Below are positions 1 to 8,457 of a stretch of 35,122 nt of DNA, in pieces. Both the position numbers and the translations under genes were made by a program. The notes beneath the pieces are model-generated. The model was not told where the DNA came from and did not search any database. It worked only from the letters and a program-made list of their open reading frames with translations. The stretch is from Acidobacteriota bacterium (lineage in GTDB: Bacteria > Acidobacteriota > Terriglobia > Bryobacterales > Bryobacteraceae). The stretch's first letter is position 1, and every line of letters begins with the position of its first letter. The stretch lies in NCBI GenBank assembly GCA_947470805.1, contig CANIVU010000094.1:1-35122 (forward strand), given 5' to 3'.

Positions 1-1656
1 ATTATTAACGTCACGCCGGACTCGTTTTCCGACGGTGGCCTCAGCATGGATCCGGATCGCGCCGCCGCGCGAGCCCTTGAATTGGAAGAAGCAGGCGCCG
101 ACATTATCGACATTGGCGCCGAATCAACACGCCCCGGTTCCGAGCGTATTTCGGAAGCCGAAGAACTCCGCCGGCTCATCCCGGTTCTGAAACGCCTCAA
201 GGGCAAGCTGAGTGTGCCCATCTCGGTCGACACCAGCAAATCCGCCGTCGCCATCAAGGCGCTCGAAAACGGTGCCGAATTCATCAACGACGCCAGCACC
301 CTGACGTTCGACATGGAACTCGCCAAAGTGGTCGCTGAAGCCAACGCCGGCCTCATCCTGAACCATATGCGCGGCACGCCCGAAACCTGGGCCAAGCTGG
401 GTACCATGGCCTACCCCATGAAGTCGGTCATGGACGATCTCGAAGCCGGCATCAACCGCGCACGCCGCGCCGGCGTCGAACGCAATCGCATCATCCTCGA
501 TCCGGGCCTCGGCTTCGGCAAACGCGGCGAACAGAACTACGAACTGATCGCCCGCCTCAGCGAAATGGTTGGGCTCGATCTGCCCATCCTCGTCGGCCCC
601 TCCCGCAAGTCGTTCCTCGGCCAGCAGGAAGTGGAAGAAGCCGACCGCGCCACCGCCGCCGCCGTCGTCGCCTCGGTCCTCGAAGGCGCCCACATCGTTC
701 GCGTGCATAACGTGGCCGCCATTCGCGCCGTCCTTCAAACCGCCGATGGCATCCTCCGCAGCATCGAACATGAAGTGATGGTGAAGAAGCCGAAGAAGTC
801 CGCCGTCGCCCCCCGCGATGTCGAGTTCGGCGACAAGCGCCCGCCGGAAGCCCTGGAAAACCAGCCCCTCCGTCCCCCCCGCGCCATCAAGCCCGGTGGC
901 TCGGAAGTGAAGCCCTTCGACGAACGCCCGCAGCAGCGTCCGGACCGTCCGCCCCGCCGTTTCGATGGCGACGGCCCTCCCCCGCGCCGCTTCGATCGCG
1001 ACGATCGTCCGCCCCGCCAGTATGGCTCTGATGACCGTCCCCCGCGCCCGCCGTATGGTGGTGACGACCGTCCGCCCAAGCGTTTCAGCGGCGGCGCCGA
1101 CCGGCCCCCGTATCGTGGCGGTGGCGATGACCGTCCGTCCCGTCCGCCCTTCCGCGGCGGGGACGACCGTCCCAGCCGGCCCCCCTTCCGTGGTGGTGAT
1201 GACCGCCCGTCGCGTCCTCCGTTCCGCGGTGGCGACGATCGTCCGTCGCGCCCCCCGTTCCGTAACGACGGCCCGCCCAAGCGCTTCGGCGGTGGAGACG
1301 ACCGTCCCAGCCGGCCCCCTTTCCGCGGTGGCGATGATCGTCCGTCCCGCCCGCCCTTCCGCGGCGGAGACGACCGTCCCTCCCGTCCCCCTTTCCGCGG
1401 TGGCGATGATCGTCCGTCCCGCCCCCCGTACAGCAACGATGGTCCGCCTCGCAAGTTCAGCGGCGGTGACGATCGTCCGCCCTTCAAGAAAACCTACGGC
1501 GAAAAGAACGCCGGCGACCGTCCGCCCTTCTTCAAGAAGAGCTTCGGCGCTGGCGGTGACCGGCCCCCCTACAAACCCCCGTTCAAGAAGGACGGCGGCG
1601 GCGACTTCAAAAAGCGCAGCCCCATCCGCAGCCCGCGTCCCAAGCGCGATAGCTAA
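1..1656 (+). CDS. folP: Dihydropteroate synthase with long Arg/Pro/Gly/Asp repeat tail (5' partial)
   Basis: Condenses p-aminobenzoate with dihydropterin pyrophosphate in cytoplasmic folate synthesis. The frame is open from base 1 and already in the DHPS signature NVTPDSFSDGG (codons 3-13), so only a short N-terminus is missing upstream. Further DHPS motifs are GAESTRPGS (from codon 40), DPGLGFGKRG (near codon 167) and GPSRKSFLG (near codon 199). The enzyme domain ends near codon 260. About 290 more codons continue in frame as a low-complexity basic tail made of GGDDRPSRPPFR-type units, ending in a Lys/Arg-rich segment. Ordinary DHPS is about 270-290 residues, so the tail roughly doubles it. 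The core is certain. The tail resembles RGG-like RNA-binding or phase-separating tails, but that role is inference. Confidence 0.93.
   Translation: MINVTPDSFSDGGLSMDPDRAAARALELEEAGADIIDIGAESTRPGSERISEAEELRRLIPVLKRLKGKLSVPISVDTSKSAVAIKALENGAEFINDASTLTFDMELAKVVAEANAGLILNHMRGTPETWAKLGTMAYPMKSVMDDLEAGINRARRAGVERNRIILDPGLGFGKRGEQNYELIARLSEMVGLDLPILVGPSRKSFLGQQEVEEADRATAAAVVASVLEGAHIVRVHNVAAIRAVLQTADGILRSIEHEVMVKKPKKSAVAPRDVEFGDKRPPEALENQPLRPPRAIKPGGSEVKPFDERPQQRPDRPPRRFDGDGPPPRRFDRDDRPPRQYGSDDRPPRPPYGGDDRPPKRFSGGADRPPYRGGGDDRPSRPPFRGGDDRPSRPPFRGGDDRPSRPPFRGGDDRPSRPPFRNDGPPKRFGGGDDRPSRPPFRGGDDRPSRPPFRGGDDRPSRPPFRGGDDRPSRPPYSNDGPPRKFSGGDDRPPFKKTYGEKNAGDRPPFFKKSFGAGGDRPPYKPPFKKDGGGDFKKRSPIRSPRPKRDS
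1120..1461 (+). repeat. Two tandem 171-bp coding super-repeats in the folP tail
   Basis: Two 171-bp copies lie head to tail (1120-1290 and 1291-1461). Each encodes four 12-residue GGDDRPSRPPFR-like units (36 bp each) followed by a 9-residue NDGPP(K/R)(R/K)F spacer unit. The copies differ mostly at third codon positions, so the peptide is kept while the DNA has drifted. Looser units with the same composition flank the block on both sides. The repeat is a protein-level pattern, not a CRISPR array: units are contiguous, in frame and lack unique spacers. Confidence 0.9.
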
Positions 1657-1661
1657 CCGCA

Positions 1662-1697
1662 AACGGGAAACCCGCGCCACCGCGCGGGTTTCCCGTT
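1662..1697. terminator. Strong stem-loop terminator shared by convergent folP and ECF sigma gene
   Basis: A perfect 16-bp stem (1662-1677 with 1682-1697) encloses a 4-base loop. It starts 5 bases after the folP stop and overlaps the stop codon of the convergent sigma-factor gene. The outer part of the stem (AACGGGAAA / TTTCCCGTT) gives A/T-rich flanks in both directions, which fits a bidirectional intrinsic terminator, although no long T run follows. Confidence 0.8.
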
Positions 1698-2280
1698 ACA
1701 TCGACACCACCGGCGCTCCCACGTTCGTAGCGCCCAACTCCCCCGCCAGCCACGCTTTCGCCAGCCCCCACTGCCGGATCACTGTTCGTTCCGATACACC
1801 CAGGAACGCAGCCACCTCTTCCACCGTCAATCCCCCAAAAAAGCGCAACTCCACAATCCGGGCCTGCGACGGCTCCAGTTTCTCCAACGCCGTCAAAGCA
1901 TCGTCCAGCTTCGCCGCATCCAACCCGCGATCAAACACCGGATAGGCAGACTCTTCAAACGGCGACGCCTCGGCTCCTCCTCCGCGCTTCCCAGCCGCCC
2001 TCTGCCGCGCATGCGCGCTCATCAGTCGCCGCATCACCGTCGCCGTAAACGCGAAAAACTGAACCCGGTCCCGCCAGTCGTTCTTCGGGTCCGCCGCCAG
2101 CGCCAGGAATGCCTCGTTGATCAGTACTATTGGCGTCACCGTCACCCCCGGCCGCGACCGCAAATGGTGCCTCGCCAGCGAGCGCAATTGGCTATAGATC
2201 GCCTGGAACAACTCGTCTGATACCGTCGCGTCGCCCGATCCCCACGCCCGCAATAGATTTGTGATGTCCTCGCCTGCCAT
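1696..2280 (-). CDS. ECF-type RNA polymerase sigma factor (TIGR02999-like)
   Basis: A 194-residue alternative sigma factor. An N-terminal sigma region 2 has the typical LLRAWGSGD start and the FFAFTATVMRRLMSAHARQR stretch. A C-terminal region 4 helix-turn-helix reads LRFFGGLTVEEVAAFLGVSERTVIRQW. Length and motifs fit the TIGR02999 (Sig-70_X6) group, common in acidobacteria and planctomycetes and often found near Ser/Thr kinases. The ATG at 2280 has only a weak AGGA upstream. No anti-sigma factor is adjacent. The next minus-strand gene upstream encodes a secreted protein, and beyond it lies a divergent kinase, so signal control through the kinase is possible but not shown. The 3' end lies inside the terminator shared with folP. 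Confidence 0.92.
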   Translation of the reverse strand: MAGEDITNLLRAWGSGDATVSDELFQAIYSQLRSLARHHLRSRPGVTVTPIVLINEAFLALAADPKNDWRDRVQFFAFTATVMRRLMSAHARQRAAGKRGGGAEASPFEESAYPVFDRGLDAAKLDDALTALEKLEPSQARIVELRFFGGLTVEEVAAFLGVSERTVIRQWGLAKAWLAGELGATNVGAPVVSM

Positions 2281-2378
2281 GACCAGTCCTGCATCATAGC
2301 AGATGACGCCCGCCCGCCCTCTGTTTCCAGAAAAGCAGCCGGGCGTCTCCGTTATGCCCGATTCGTCCCGCTACATTC

Positions 2379-4187
2379 CTACTTCGACGACCAGCCCACC
2401 GCGTCGTTCGGCCCCAGAATCTGCAACGCCCCCTCGCGCGTGATCTGGACCTTCGAACCCGCCCCCGCGCCCTGTGCCGGTTGCTGCCACACCGTCTGAT
2501 TGCTCCCGTTCAACACCGTCAACCGCCCGTCTGTCGTGAACAGAACCTTTTGTGACTCCTGGTACCGCACGTTCGGATAGTCGTTGATGCACCACACATA
2601 CCGCTTGGCCGTCGTATACACGCACAGGTTCCCATCCGGCTGGAACGTAATGTAGTGGCCGTTTATCGTGTGCTGATTCCCGCGGACCAACTCCTCGCCC
2701 AGCGCAAACAGCCCTCCGCCGCCACCGCCCGCCGGTGCCGGTTCCACATCCGCGCCACTCACAATAGCCGCCGCCGTCCGCTGGTCGCCCCCCTTCAACT
2801 GCGCCGGAGGCACCGCCTTCACCTCGTCCTGGAACTGCCGCGCGCTTTCAATAAACGCGTTGTTGCCCGTTCGCGAAATATCAAAGGTGCAGTGCTTCAA
2901 CGCCAGCACCTGGCTGATTCCGGCGTCTTTGCACGACCTCCGCGCCGAATCCACCTTCGCCGGTTCCACCTCCGACGTCTCCGTCGGCTTCGGCGCCGCC
3001 GGATGCGGCACGCCAAAATACTTCTCACCCGCCGGAACACGCCACGCCTCGCCAAACGCCGCCAGTGCCTCGGCATTCGCCGGCACCGGCGTCACCTTCC
3101 CGTCCGGCAAAATCATGTCGTTCTCCGCCTTACCGTCTCGATTCCCAATCAGTCCGCCCCGGTAGCCGACACTCGGATTCACTGTCCGGCGCATTCCATA
3201 ATCCAGGTAGCCCGCCCGCAGTGTTACCAGCACCTCGTGCCCCTCGTGGTCCACCAGAATCCCGCCGTACGCCAGCTTCAGATTCACCCCCGATGGCAGC
3301 GTCGTGTCTTGCGTCGGAATCGGCGTATCCACCCCATTTACCACCAGCTTTTGTTGCGGCAGCGCATAGAACTCCAATGTAGTCTTCGCCTTGCCAAACC
3401 GCAGCGCCACCGCCGCATTGATCGTTACCTTGGGATTGTTCACCCACGACACCTGCCGGGCCACAACATCAAAGGTCCCGTCCATCGACCGGATCCCGTA
3501 AAAATCTCCCACCCCGTGATAGTCGAACATCAGCCCGTCCGGCGATGAAATATGCACATCGCCGTGGGAGGACAGCGTCGGCGGATCCGCAAAGCCCTCG
3601 CCCAACTCCACCCCGGCCAGGAAATTGCCGATGCTCAGGCTGCTGCTCGCCGACGAGATCGCCGTGAACGAAAGCTCCAGCGGATTGTCGTCGTTCTTCA
3701 CCCCGATCGGCACCGTGTACCGCTCCCATTCCTTGTTCGTCGTGCCGAAATCTTTGTCCAGTAGCACCGCCTTCGTCACCGTGTCCACCACCCGCACCTT
3801 CACCACGTCCTTCACCGTCGCGCTCTCCCGCCCCCGGTGATAAAACGAAAATCCGTACTTGTTCCCCCTGCCAATGCCGGACACAACCTGCGATAACGTC
3901 CCTACCTTCGTGGCGTTGATCTCGGCAAACTGTGTCAGCCCCGCCGGCGCACGAAACTCCAACTGCCCGTGCTTCATCCCGCTCGCCCAGATTTCGATAT
4001 GGGTGTCGGTCGTCTTCCAGCCGGGCACTCCGTTCGCCGGGAACTGGGAGTAGTTTCCCGCCGGCACCTTCGGATTGGAAAAATCCCCGTTCACAATCTT
4101 GGCCTCGCCGATCGATGCCCCCATGCCCAGCGCCAACAGCAGTCCCATCGTCCGGGCCGCGCCTCGCGTTTGAACCATCCAATGCAT
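2379..4187 (-). CDS. Secreted protein with VWD-like and bulb-lectin-like domains
   Basis: A 602-residue exported protein of unknown role. The start at 4187 is preferred because an AGAGGG ribosome site lies about 8 bases upstream and a signal peptide follows (hydrophobic core MGLLLALGMGA, near residues 14-24). A longer frame from 4352 lacks these. Residues about 30-195 form a beta-sandwich, carbohydrate-binding-like domain (NGDFSNP start, as in DUF642-like modules). Residues about 206-365 resemble a von Willebrand factor type D domain: SPDGLMFDYHGVGDF, then LVVNG and GLIGNRDGKAENDMILPDG. The last ~105 residues resemble a bulb-type lectin repeat (ITFQPDGNLCVY, then VLFTTDGRLTVL). Two Cys pairs could form disulfides. 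It probably acts outside the cell in binding or adhesion. Domain calls are from motif reading only. Confidence 0.75.
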   Translation of the reverse strand: MHWMVQTRGAARTMGLLLALGMGASIGEAKIVNGDFSNPKVPAGNYSQFPANGVPGWKTTDTHIEIWASGMKHGQLEFRAPAGLTQFAEINATKVGTLSQVVSGIGRGNKYGFSFYHRGRESATVKDVVKVRVVDTVTKAVLLDKDFGTTNKEWERYTVPIGVKNDDNPLELSFTAISSASSSLSIGNFLAGVELGEGFADPPTLSSHGDVHISSPDGLMFDYHGVGDFYGIRSMDGTFDVVARQVSWVNNPKVTINAAVALRFGKAKTTLEFYALPQQKLVVNGVDTPIPTQDTTLPSGVNLKLAYGGILVDHEGHEVLVTLRAGYLDYGMRRTVNPSVGYRGGLIGNRDGKAENDMILPDGKVTPVPANAEALAAFGEAWRVPAGEKYFGVPHPAAPKPTETSEVEPAKVDSARRSCKDAGISQVLALKHCTFDISRTGNNAFIESARQFQDEVKAVPPAQLKGGDQRTAAAIVSGADVEPAPAGGGGGGLFALGEELVRGNQHTINGHYITFQPDGNLCVYTTAKRYVWCINDYPNVRYQESQKVLFTTDGRLTVLNGSNQTVWQQPAQGAGAGSKVQITREGALQILGPNDAVGWSSK

Positions 4188-4368
4188 TTCGGTAACCCTC
4201 TTTCGTCCTCTTCTGGCGCAGGCTGATACCCGTCGCTTTGGAACCACGCCCGGTTGCAGCGTGGTGCCTCTGTGAGAAATACTGGGAAAACTTTTCTCGC
4301 AGGTGACAGGCGTTCCGTATTTTTTTTCGCCCGGCCCGCAAGCATAGACCAATCACAGGGATAAGCGG
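4188..4368. promoter_or_regulatory. Divergent intergenic region between secreted protein and kinase genes
   Basis: This 181-bp gap must hold the promoters of both divergent genes. It includes the AGAGGG ribosome site of the minus-strand gene and an eight-T run at 4320-4327. No convincing sigma-70 -35/-10 pair is visible on either strand, so an alternative sigma factor, perhaps the ECF protein encoded nearby, could read it. That link is speculation. Confidence 0.4.
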
Positions 4369-7056
4369 GTGGAATTGCCTCAAAACTCAACCGAGCAGTG
4401 GAAACGCATCTGCGCCCTCTCCTCCCGCCTGCTCGACCTGCCCCGTGCCGATTGGGACGCCCTCCTCGACCAGGAGTGTGGGGACGACGCAGCCCTCCGC
4501 GCCCGTGTCCTCGAAATCTGCGCCAACTACTCCGAAGACGACGATCTGCTCGGCGTCCCCATCGCCTCCCCACTGCTCTGGGAAGATTCCTGCATCGGAC
4601 AGCGGCTCGGCCCCTGGGAAGTCCTCCGCCTTCTCGGCGAAGGCGGCATGGGCCGCGTCTACCTCGCCAAACGCGCCGATGGCGTCTTTACCCAATACGC
4701 CGCCCTCAAACTCAACCGCGAACACGCCGACCCCGACGCCGTCCGCCGCTTCCACTCCGAGCGCCGCATCCTCGCCATGCTCGAACATCCCGCCATCGCC
4801 CGCGCCATCGATGGCGGCGCCACCGAAAAGGGCGCTCTCTACCTCGTCATGGAGTACGTCGAAGACGGCTGCCCCCTCGACGAATTCAACCCCTCCGCCC
4901 CCGTTCGCGACAAGGTCCGCCTCTTCCTCCGTGTCGTCGAAGCCGTCGAAGTCGCCCACCGCCTCCAAATCGCCCATCGCGATCTCAAACCCTCCAACAT
5001 CCTCGTCACACCTGCTGGCCAGCCCAAGATCCTCGACTTCGGAATCGCCAAACTCATCCAGCCCGAAGCTCCCTCCGCCGACCAGACCGACGCCGCCAAT
5101 TCCGCTCTCACCCCCACCTACGGCAGTCCCGAACAACTCGTCCGCGAACCCGCCACACTCCTCAGCGATATCTACTCCTTGGGCGCCGTGCTCTACAAAA
5201 TGCTCGCCGCCCGCCCGCCCCACGATCTCACTGGCCTCAATATTCTCCAGGCAGTTCGCAAGGTCACCGAAACAGACTGCGCTCCCCCGTCGTCCCTCGC
5301 CCCCGGCCTCAACGCCGACCTCGACGCCATCCTCGCCAAAGCCCTCGCCCGCGATCCCTCCCGCCGCTACGCCTCCGCCACCGATTTCGCCTCCGACCTC
5401 CAACGCTACCTCGATGGCTTCCCCGTAGCCGCCCGCAAAGGCGCCCTCTGGTACCGCGCCTCCCGCTTCGTCCGTCGCCATCGCGGCGCCACCGTAGCCG
5501 CCACGCTCTGCCTCGCCCTGCTCACCATCGCTGCCGGCAAAACCGTCCGTGATTGGCAACTCGCCCGCCAGCGCCACGAGCAACTCCGGAAGTCCGCCCC
5601 CGCCGCCATCGCCGAATACAAAAGCCAGTTGACCCGGCTCACCGGTAACACCGCACTGCTCAATCAGCTCGCTTCCGACGAAAAGAAGTACCTCGACGGC
5701 ATTTACGCCGAAGCCTCGAAAGACACGGCTCTCCGCCGTGAACTGGCCGGCGGCTATTTCGCCCTTGCCGGCCATCAAACCGTCCGGTTCGAAGCCAACG
5801 AAAGCCTCCAAAAAGCCTCGCTCCTCTGGCGCGAGACCGTGCGCGACAACGGGGCTGACGCCGATCGCCTCCAACTCGCCATCTCCCTTCGCCGCCTCGG
5901 CTGGAGTGCCATCAACCTGGGGCAGGTGACGGAAGCCCGGCGCGCCCTCGATGAAGCCCTGCCCCTCCTCGACGCCCTCGGTGCCACCCCCACCCGCCAA
6001 CCCGCCGAACAGGAGCGCATCAAGCTCTACTTCGAATACTCCCGTCTCGGCGCCTCCGCCGGCGATGGAACCAAGGCCATCGAATTCGCCCAAAAGGCCG
6101 TCGAAGTCCACGAAAAACTGCCCGCCGGCGCCTTCTCCCGTAGCGACGTCGCCTTCACCCGGATCCAACTGGCGGACACGATCGAAACCTTTGCCTCCGG
6201 CGATTCGAAACTCGCCGAAACCGCCCTCACCCAGACCCGCCTCGCTGTCCGCGCCGTTCGCGAGGCCCCGGCCTGCCTTGATCTGCCATGCCGCGAAGCC
6301 AAGGCCGCCATTCTCACCCGCGCGCCTATCGTGCTCATCCACCGCCATCTGGTGGCCGAAGGGCTCGCCCTGCGCGACGGTGTCGACCTTGCCGAAGCCA
6401 TCCTCGCCGAGGATCCCGGCAACAGCAGCGCCCTGTTAAGCCTCCGCTTCGGCCTTCGCTCTCTCGGTTGGCTGCTCGATGACGTCGGCCGTCTGGAGGA
6501 GTGCCTCCGCGTCCTCCGCAGGCACCTCGAGATCTCCGTGCTTTTAGGCCGCTACCCCGGTCCGTCCGAAGGCCGCCTCGCCGAGGCTGTGGCCTGCAAC
6601 GGGTTAGGTCGCCTCCTCATGCGGATGAACCGGCTCCAGGAAGCCCAGGGCTACTTTGACCGCCAGGTCGAAATCGTCGCTCATCCGCCTAACGAAAACG
6701 TCTACTGGTTTATGCGCCAAACCGAGGCCTATCAGGATCTCGGCCGCCTGCGCCTGCGCCTGCGCCTGGGTCAGCCCGAAGCCGCCCGCGCCGAGTTCAC
6801 CAAGGGCTCCACCGCCGCCGCCACCTTCCTCGCCAAAACCGGCAGCGCCCGCGCCAAAGCCATCCAGGCCGAACTGCATTACTACCACGGGGACGCACTC
6901 CTCACCGCCGACAAACCCGCCGGCTGCGCCCTGCTGCGGCGCAGCATCGGCCAGTACGATGAACTCGCCAAAGCCGCCGGCGGCCCCAACCCGGAGTGGC
7001 AGGAGATCTACGGCTTCGCCGTCAAAGCCGTCCGCAAATGCCAGGCTCCGGCCTGA
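4369..7056 (+). CDS. Membrane Ser/Thr protein kinase with TPR-like C-terminal half
   Basis: An 895-residue Hanks-type kinase starting at GTG. The kinase domain spans about residues 80-350: glycine-rich loop GEGGMGRVY (90-98), ATP-anchoring Lys114 in AALK, catalytic HRDLKPSN (203-210, Asp205), and DFG (223-225). All key residues are present, so it should be active. One transmembrane helix (about 374-390) follows and separates the cytoplasmic kinase from a ~500-residue, Ala/Leu-rich helical part with TPR-like repeats, probably a protein-binding or sensing domain. A short acidic helical region precedes the kinase domain. This layout is common in acidobacteria, usually beside TIGR02999-type sigma factors, and one lies at 1696-2280. 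Substrates are unknown. Confidence 0.93.
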   Translation: MELPQNSTEQWKRICALSSRLLDLPRADWDALLDQECGDDAALRARVLEICANYSEDDDLLGVPIASPLLWEDSCIGQRLGPWEVLRLLGEGGMGRVYLAKRADGVFTQYAALKLNREHADPDAVRRFHSERRILAMLEHPAIARAIDGGATEKGALYLVMEYVEDGCPLDEFNPSAPVRDKVRLFLRVVEAVEVAHRLQIAHRDLKPSNILVTPAGQPKILDFGIAKLIQPEAPSADQTDAANSALTPTYGSPEQLVREPATLLSDIYSLGAVLYKMLAARPPHDLTGLNILQAVRKVTETDCAPPSSLAPGLNADLDAILAKALARDPSRRYASATDFASDLQRYLDGFPVAARKGALWYRASRFVRRHRGATVAATLCLALLTIAAGKTVRDWQLARQRHEQLRKSAPAAIAEYKSQLTRLTGNTALLNQLASDEKKYLDGIYAEASKDTALRRELAGGYFALAGHQTVRFEANESLQKASLLWRETVRDNGADADRLQLAISLRRLGWSAINLGQVTEARRALDEALPLLDALGATPTRQPAEQERIKLYFEYSRLGASAGDGTKAIEFAQKAVEVHEKLPAGAFSRSDVAFTRIQLADTIETFASGDSKLAETALTQTRLAVRAVREAPACLDLPCREAKAAILTRAPIVLIHRHLVAEGLALRDGVDLAEAILAEDPGNSSALLSLRFGLRSLGWLLDDVGRLEECLRVLRRHLEISVLLGRYPGPSEGRLAEAVACNGLGRLLMRMNRLQEAQGYFDRQVEIVAHPPNENVYWFMRQTEAYQDLGRLRLRLRLGQPEAARAEFTKGSTAAATFLAKTGSARAKAIQAELHYYHGDALLTADKPAGCALLRRSIGQYDELAKAAGGPNPEWQEIYGFAVKAVRKCQAPA

Positions 7057-7103
7057 TCGCCTCCGAACACTACGCTTCCCAAACGCGATAGCGAGACAAC
7101 TCA

Positions 7104-7154
7104 CGGGGACACTCGCGGGCGGAAGCGCGTCAGCGCGCAGGCCGAGTGTCCCCG
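7104..7154. terminator. Long hairpin between convergent kinase and lipoprotein genes
   Basis: Two perfect 12-base arms, CGGGGACACTCG (7104-7115) and CGAGTGTCCCCG (7143-7154), enclose a second small stem (GCGCG/CGCGC). The element sits between the 3' ends of convergent genes and can serve both as a terminator. No T run follows. A related sequence lies at 22092-22156, also between convergent genes. Confidence 0.6.
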
Positions 7155-7169
7155 GACGCCGAACTGCCG

Positions 7170-8126
7170 CTAATGCGCCCCGCTCACCTGCACAAACCCA
7201 GGCAATAACTGCTTCGCCACCCGCCCGGCCTGCAGATCCTCCCGCGTGGCCAGCGTTGCCGGCAGGTCCTGCCGCGCCGCCACCGTCTCCCCGCCCAACT
7301 TCTTCGTAATCGCCGTTACAGAGTCGTACCCCATCCGGAACGGATCCTGCAGCACCAGCGAATCAATCCAGCCCTCTTTCAAATCCGCAATCAGCGCATC
7401 CGACGCATCAAACCCAACTAACTTAATCTTCTTGTTCCCCCGCGATTTCAGCGCCTGTACCGCCCCCGACAAGCTCGACTCGTTATCCGCGAACAGCCCC
7501 GCCAAATCCGGATGCGCGGTCATCATGTTCTCCGTCACCGCCATCGCCTTTGCCCGGTCGGCCATGCCGAACTGCAATCCCACCATTTCAATCCCCGGAA
7601 ATTTCGCCTTCAATTCTTCCAGGAATCCGTCCTCCCTCTCCATCGTCGACGCACTGCCCGCCATAAACCCAATCACGCCCACCTTCCCTTTTCCGCCCAA
7701 AACCTCCCCAATCCGGCGCGCCGCCATCCGCCCGCCCTCTTTGTTGTCGGTGGCGATGTAGGCCACCCGGTTCGCCGTGTCCACATCGGAATCGTAGATC
7801 ACCGTCGGTATGCCAGCCGCGGACGCGCGATCCACAATGTTGACAAGCGCTTTCTTATCAACCGGCGCCAGCGCAATGCCAGCCAACTTCCGGTTCACCA
7901 TCGATTCGATAATGTCCTGTTGCCGCTTAGCGTCGATCTCCAGCGCGGGCGCGTTCCATTCCACGGAATAGCCGGCCTCCGCCGCGGCCTTTTCCGCCCC
8001 TGCCTTTACCGTCAGCCAGAAGATGTGATTGGCGCCTTTGGGCACCACGCCGATCACTTTGTTGTCCGTCTTTTGGCAAGCGGAGAGAAGAAGGAGCGGA
8101 AGCAACAGGGCCGGAGCGAATCGCAT
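7170..8126 (-). CDS. Ribose-type ABC transporter substrate-binding lipoprotein
   Basis: A 318-residue periplasmic sugar-binding protein of the Peripla_BP_4 (RbsB-like) family. The N-terminus is a lipoprotein signal with lipobox LSAC, so the mature protein would be anchored at Cys17. The two-lobe binding fold shows in IGVVPKGANHIFW, IDAKRQQDIIESMVNRKLAGIALAP, GIPTVIYDSDV and the hinge-region KLVGFDASDALIADL. Family members deliver sugars such as ribose or xylose to an ABC permease. No permease or ATPase gene is adjacent, so this is an orphan that must work with a transporter encoded elsewhere, or act as a sensor. Its start codon is only 16 bp from that of the divergent Rieske gene. Confidence 0.9.
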   Translation of the reverse strand: MRFAPALLLPLLLLSACQKTDNKVIGVVPKGANHIFWLTVKAGAEKAAAEAGYSVEWNAPALEIDAKRQQDIIESMVNRKLAGIALAPVDKKALVNIVDRASAAGIPTVIYDSDVDTANRVAYIATDNKEGGRMAARRIGEVLGGKGKVGVIGFMAGSASTMEREDGFLEELKAKFPGIEMVGLQFGMADRAKAMAVTENMMTAHPDLAGLFADNESSLSGAVQALKSRGNKKIKLVGFDASDALIADLKEGWIDSLVLQDPFRMGYDSVTAITKKLGGETVAARQDLPATLATREDLQAGRVAKQLLPGFVQVSGAH

Positions 8127-8142
8127 GGTAGGTTTATTCTAT

Positions 8143-8457
8143 ATGGCGTTTGTGAAGGCCGCGTCGCTGGCCAAGTTGACCCCTGGGGCGCTGCTCGAAT
8201 TCCGCAATGGGGAAGAGCAGTTCGCCCTGTGCAACGTGGCGGGAGAAATCCACGTCCTCGAAAACCACTGCCCCCACCGTGGCGGCCCGTTGGCGCAGGG
8301 TGCCCTCCACGGCAAGATGGTCGTCTGCCCCTGGCACGCCTGGGAGTTCGATTGCACCACCGGCGCCTGCGACTTCAACCCGGAAATCGTCGTCCGCCGC
8401 TACCCGGTGAAAGTGGAAGGCGACGACGTTTTGATCGACGTCGACGCGACCCTCTAA
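8143..8457 (+). CDS. Small Rieske [2Fe-2S] ferredoxin-like protein
   Basis: A 104-residue stand-alone Rieske protein, probably an electron carrier for an oxygenase or a nitrite-reductase small-subunit-like protein. Both cluster-binding boxes are intact: C43-P-H45 followed by RGGPL, and C62-P-W-H65 followed by AWEF. No signal peptide or membrane segment is visible, so it should be cytoplasmic. The ATG at 8143 was chosen because homologues start just before the first beta strand; an in-frame ATG at 8125 would overlap the divergent lipoprotein start. The stop codon directly abuts the mutM GTG start (no gap), so the two are almost certainly co-transcribed. No oxygenase partner is nearby. Confidence 0.9.
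   Translation: MAFVKAASLAKLTPGALLEFRNGEEQFALCNVAGEIHVLENHCPHRGGPLAQGALHGKMVVCPWHAWEFDCTTGACDFNPEIVVRRYPVKVEGDDVLIDVDATL

Noticed and set aside
1120-1461. CRISPR-like regular repeats
   Set aside because: Units are contiguous, in frame with folP, vary at third positions and have no unique spacers.
124-1680. A 518-codon open frame antisense to folP
   Set aside because: It mirrors the DHPS gene and its repeat tail; the composition is a by-product of high GC and no family motif is present.
4388-6348. Long open frame antisense to the kinase
   Set aside because: It is a Gly/Glu/Val-rich mirror of a gene with complete kinase motifs; no independent start signal or motif.
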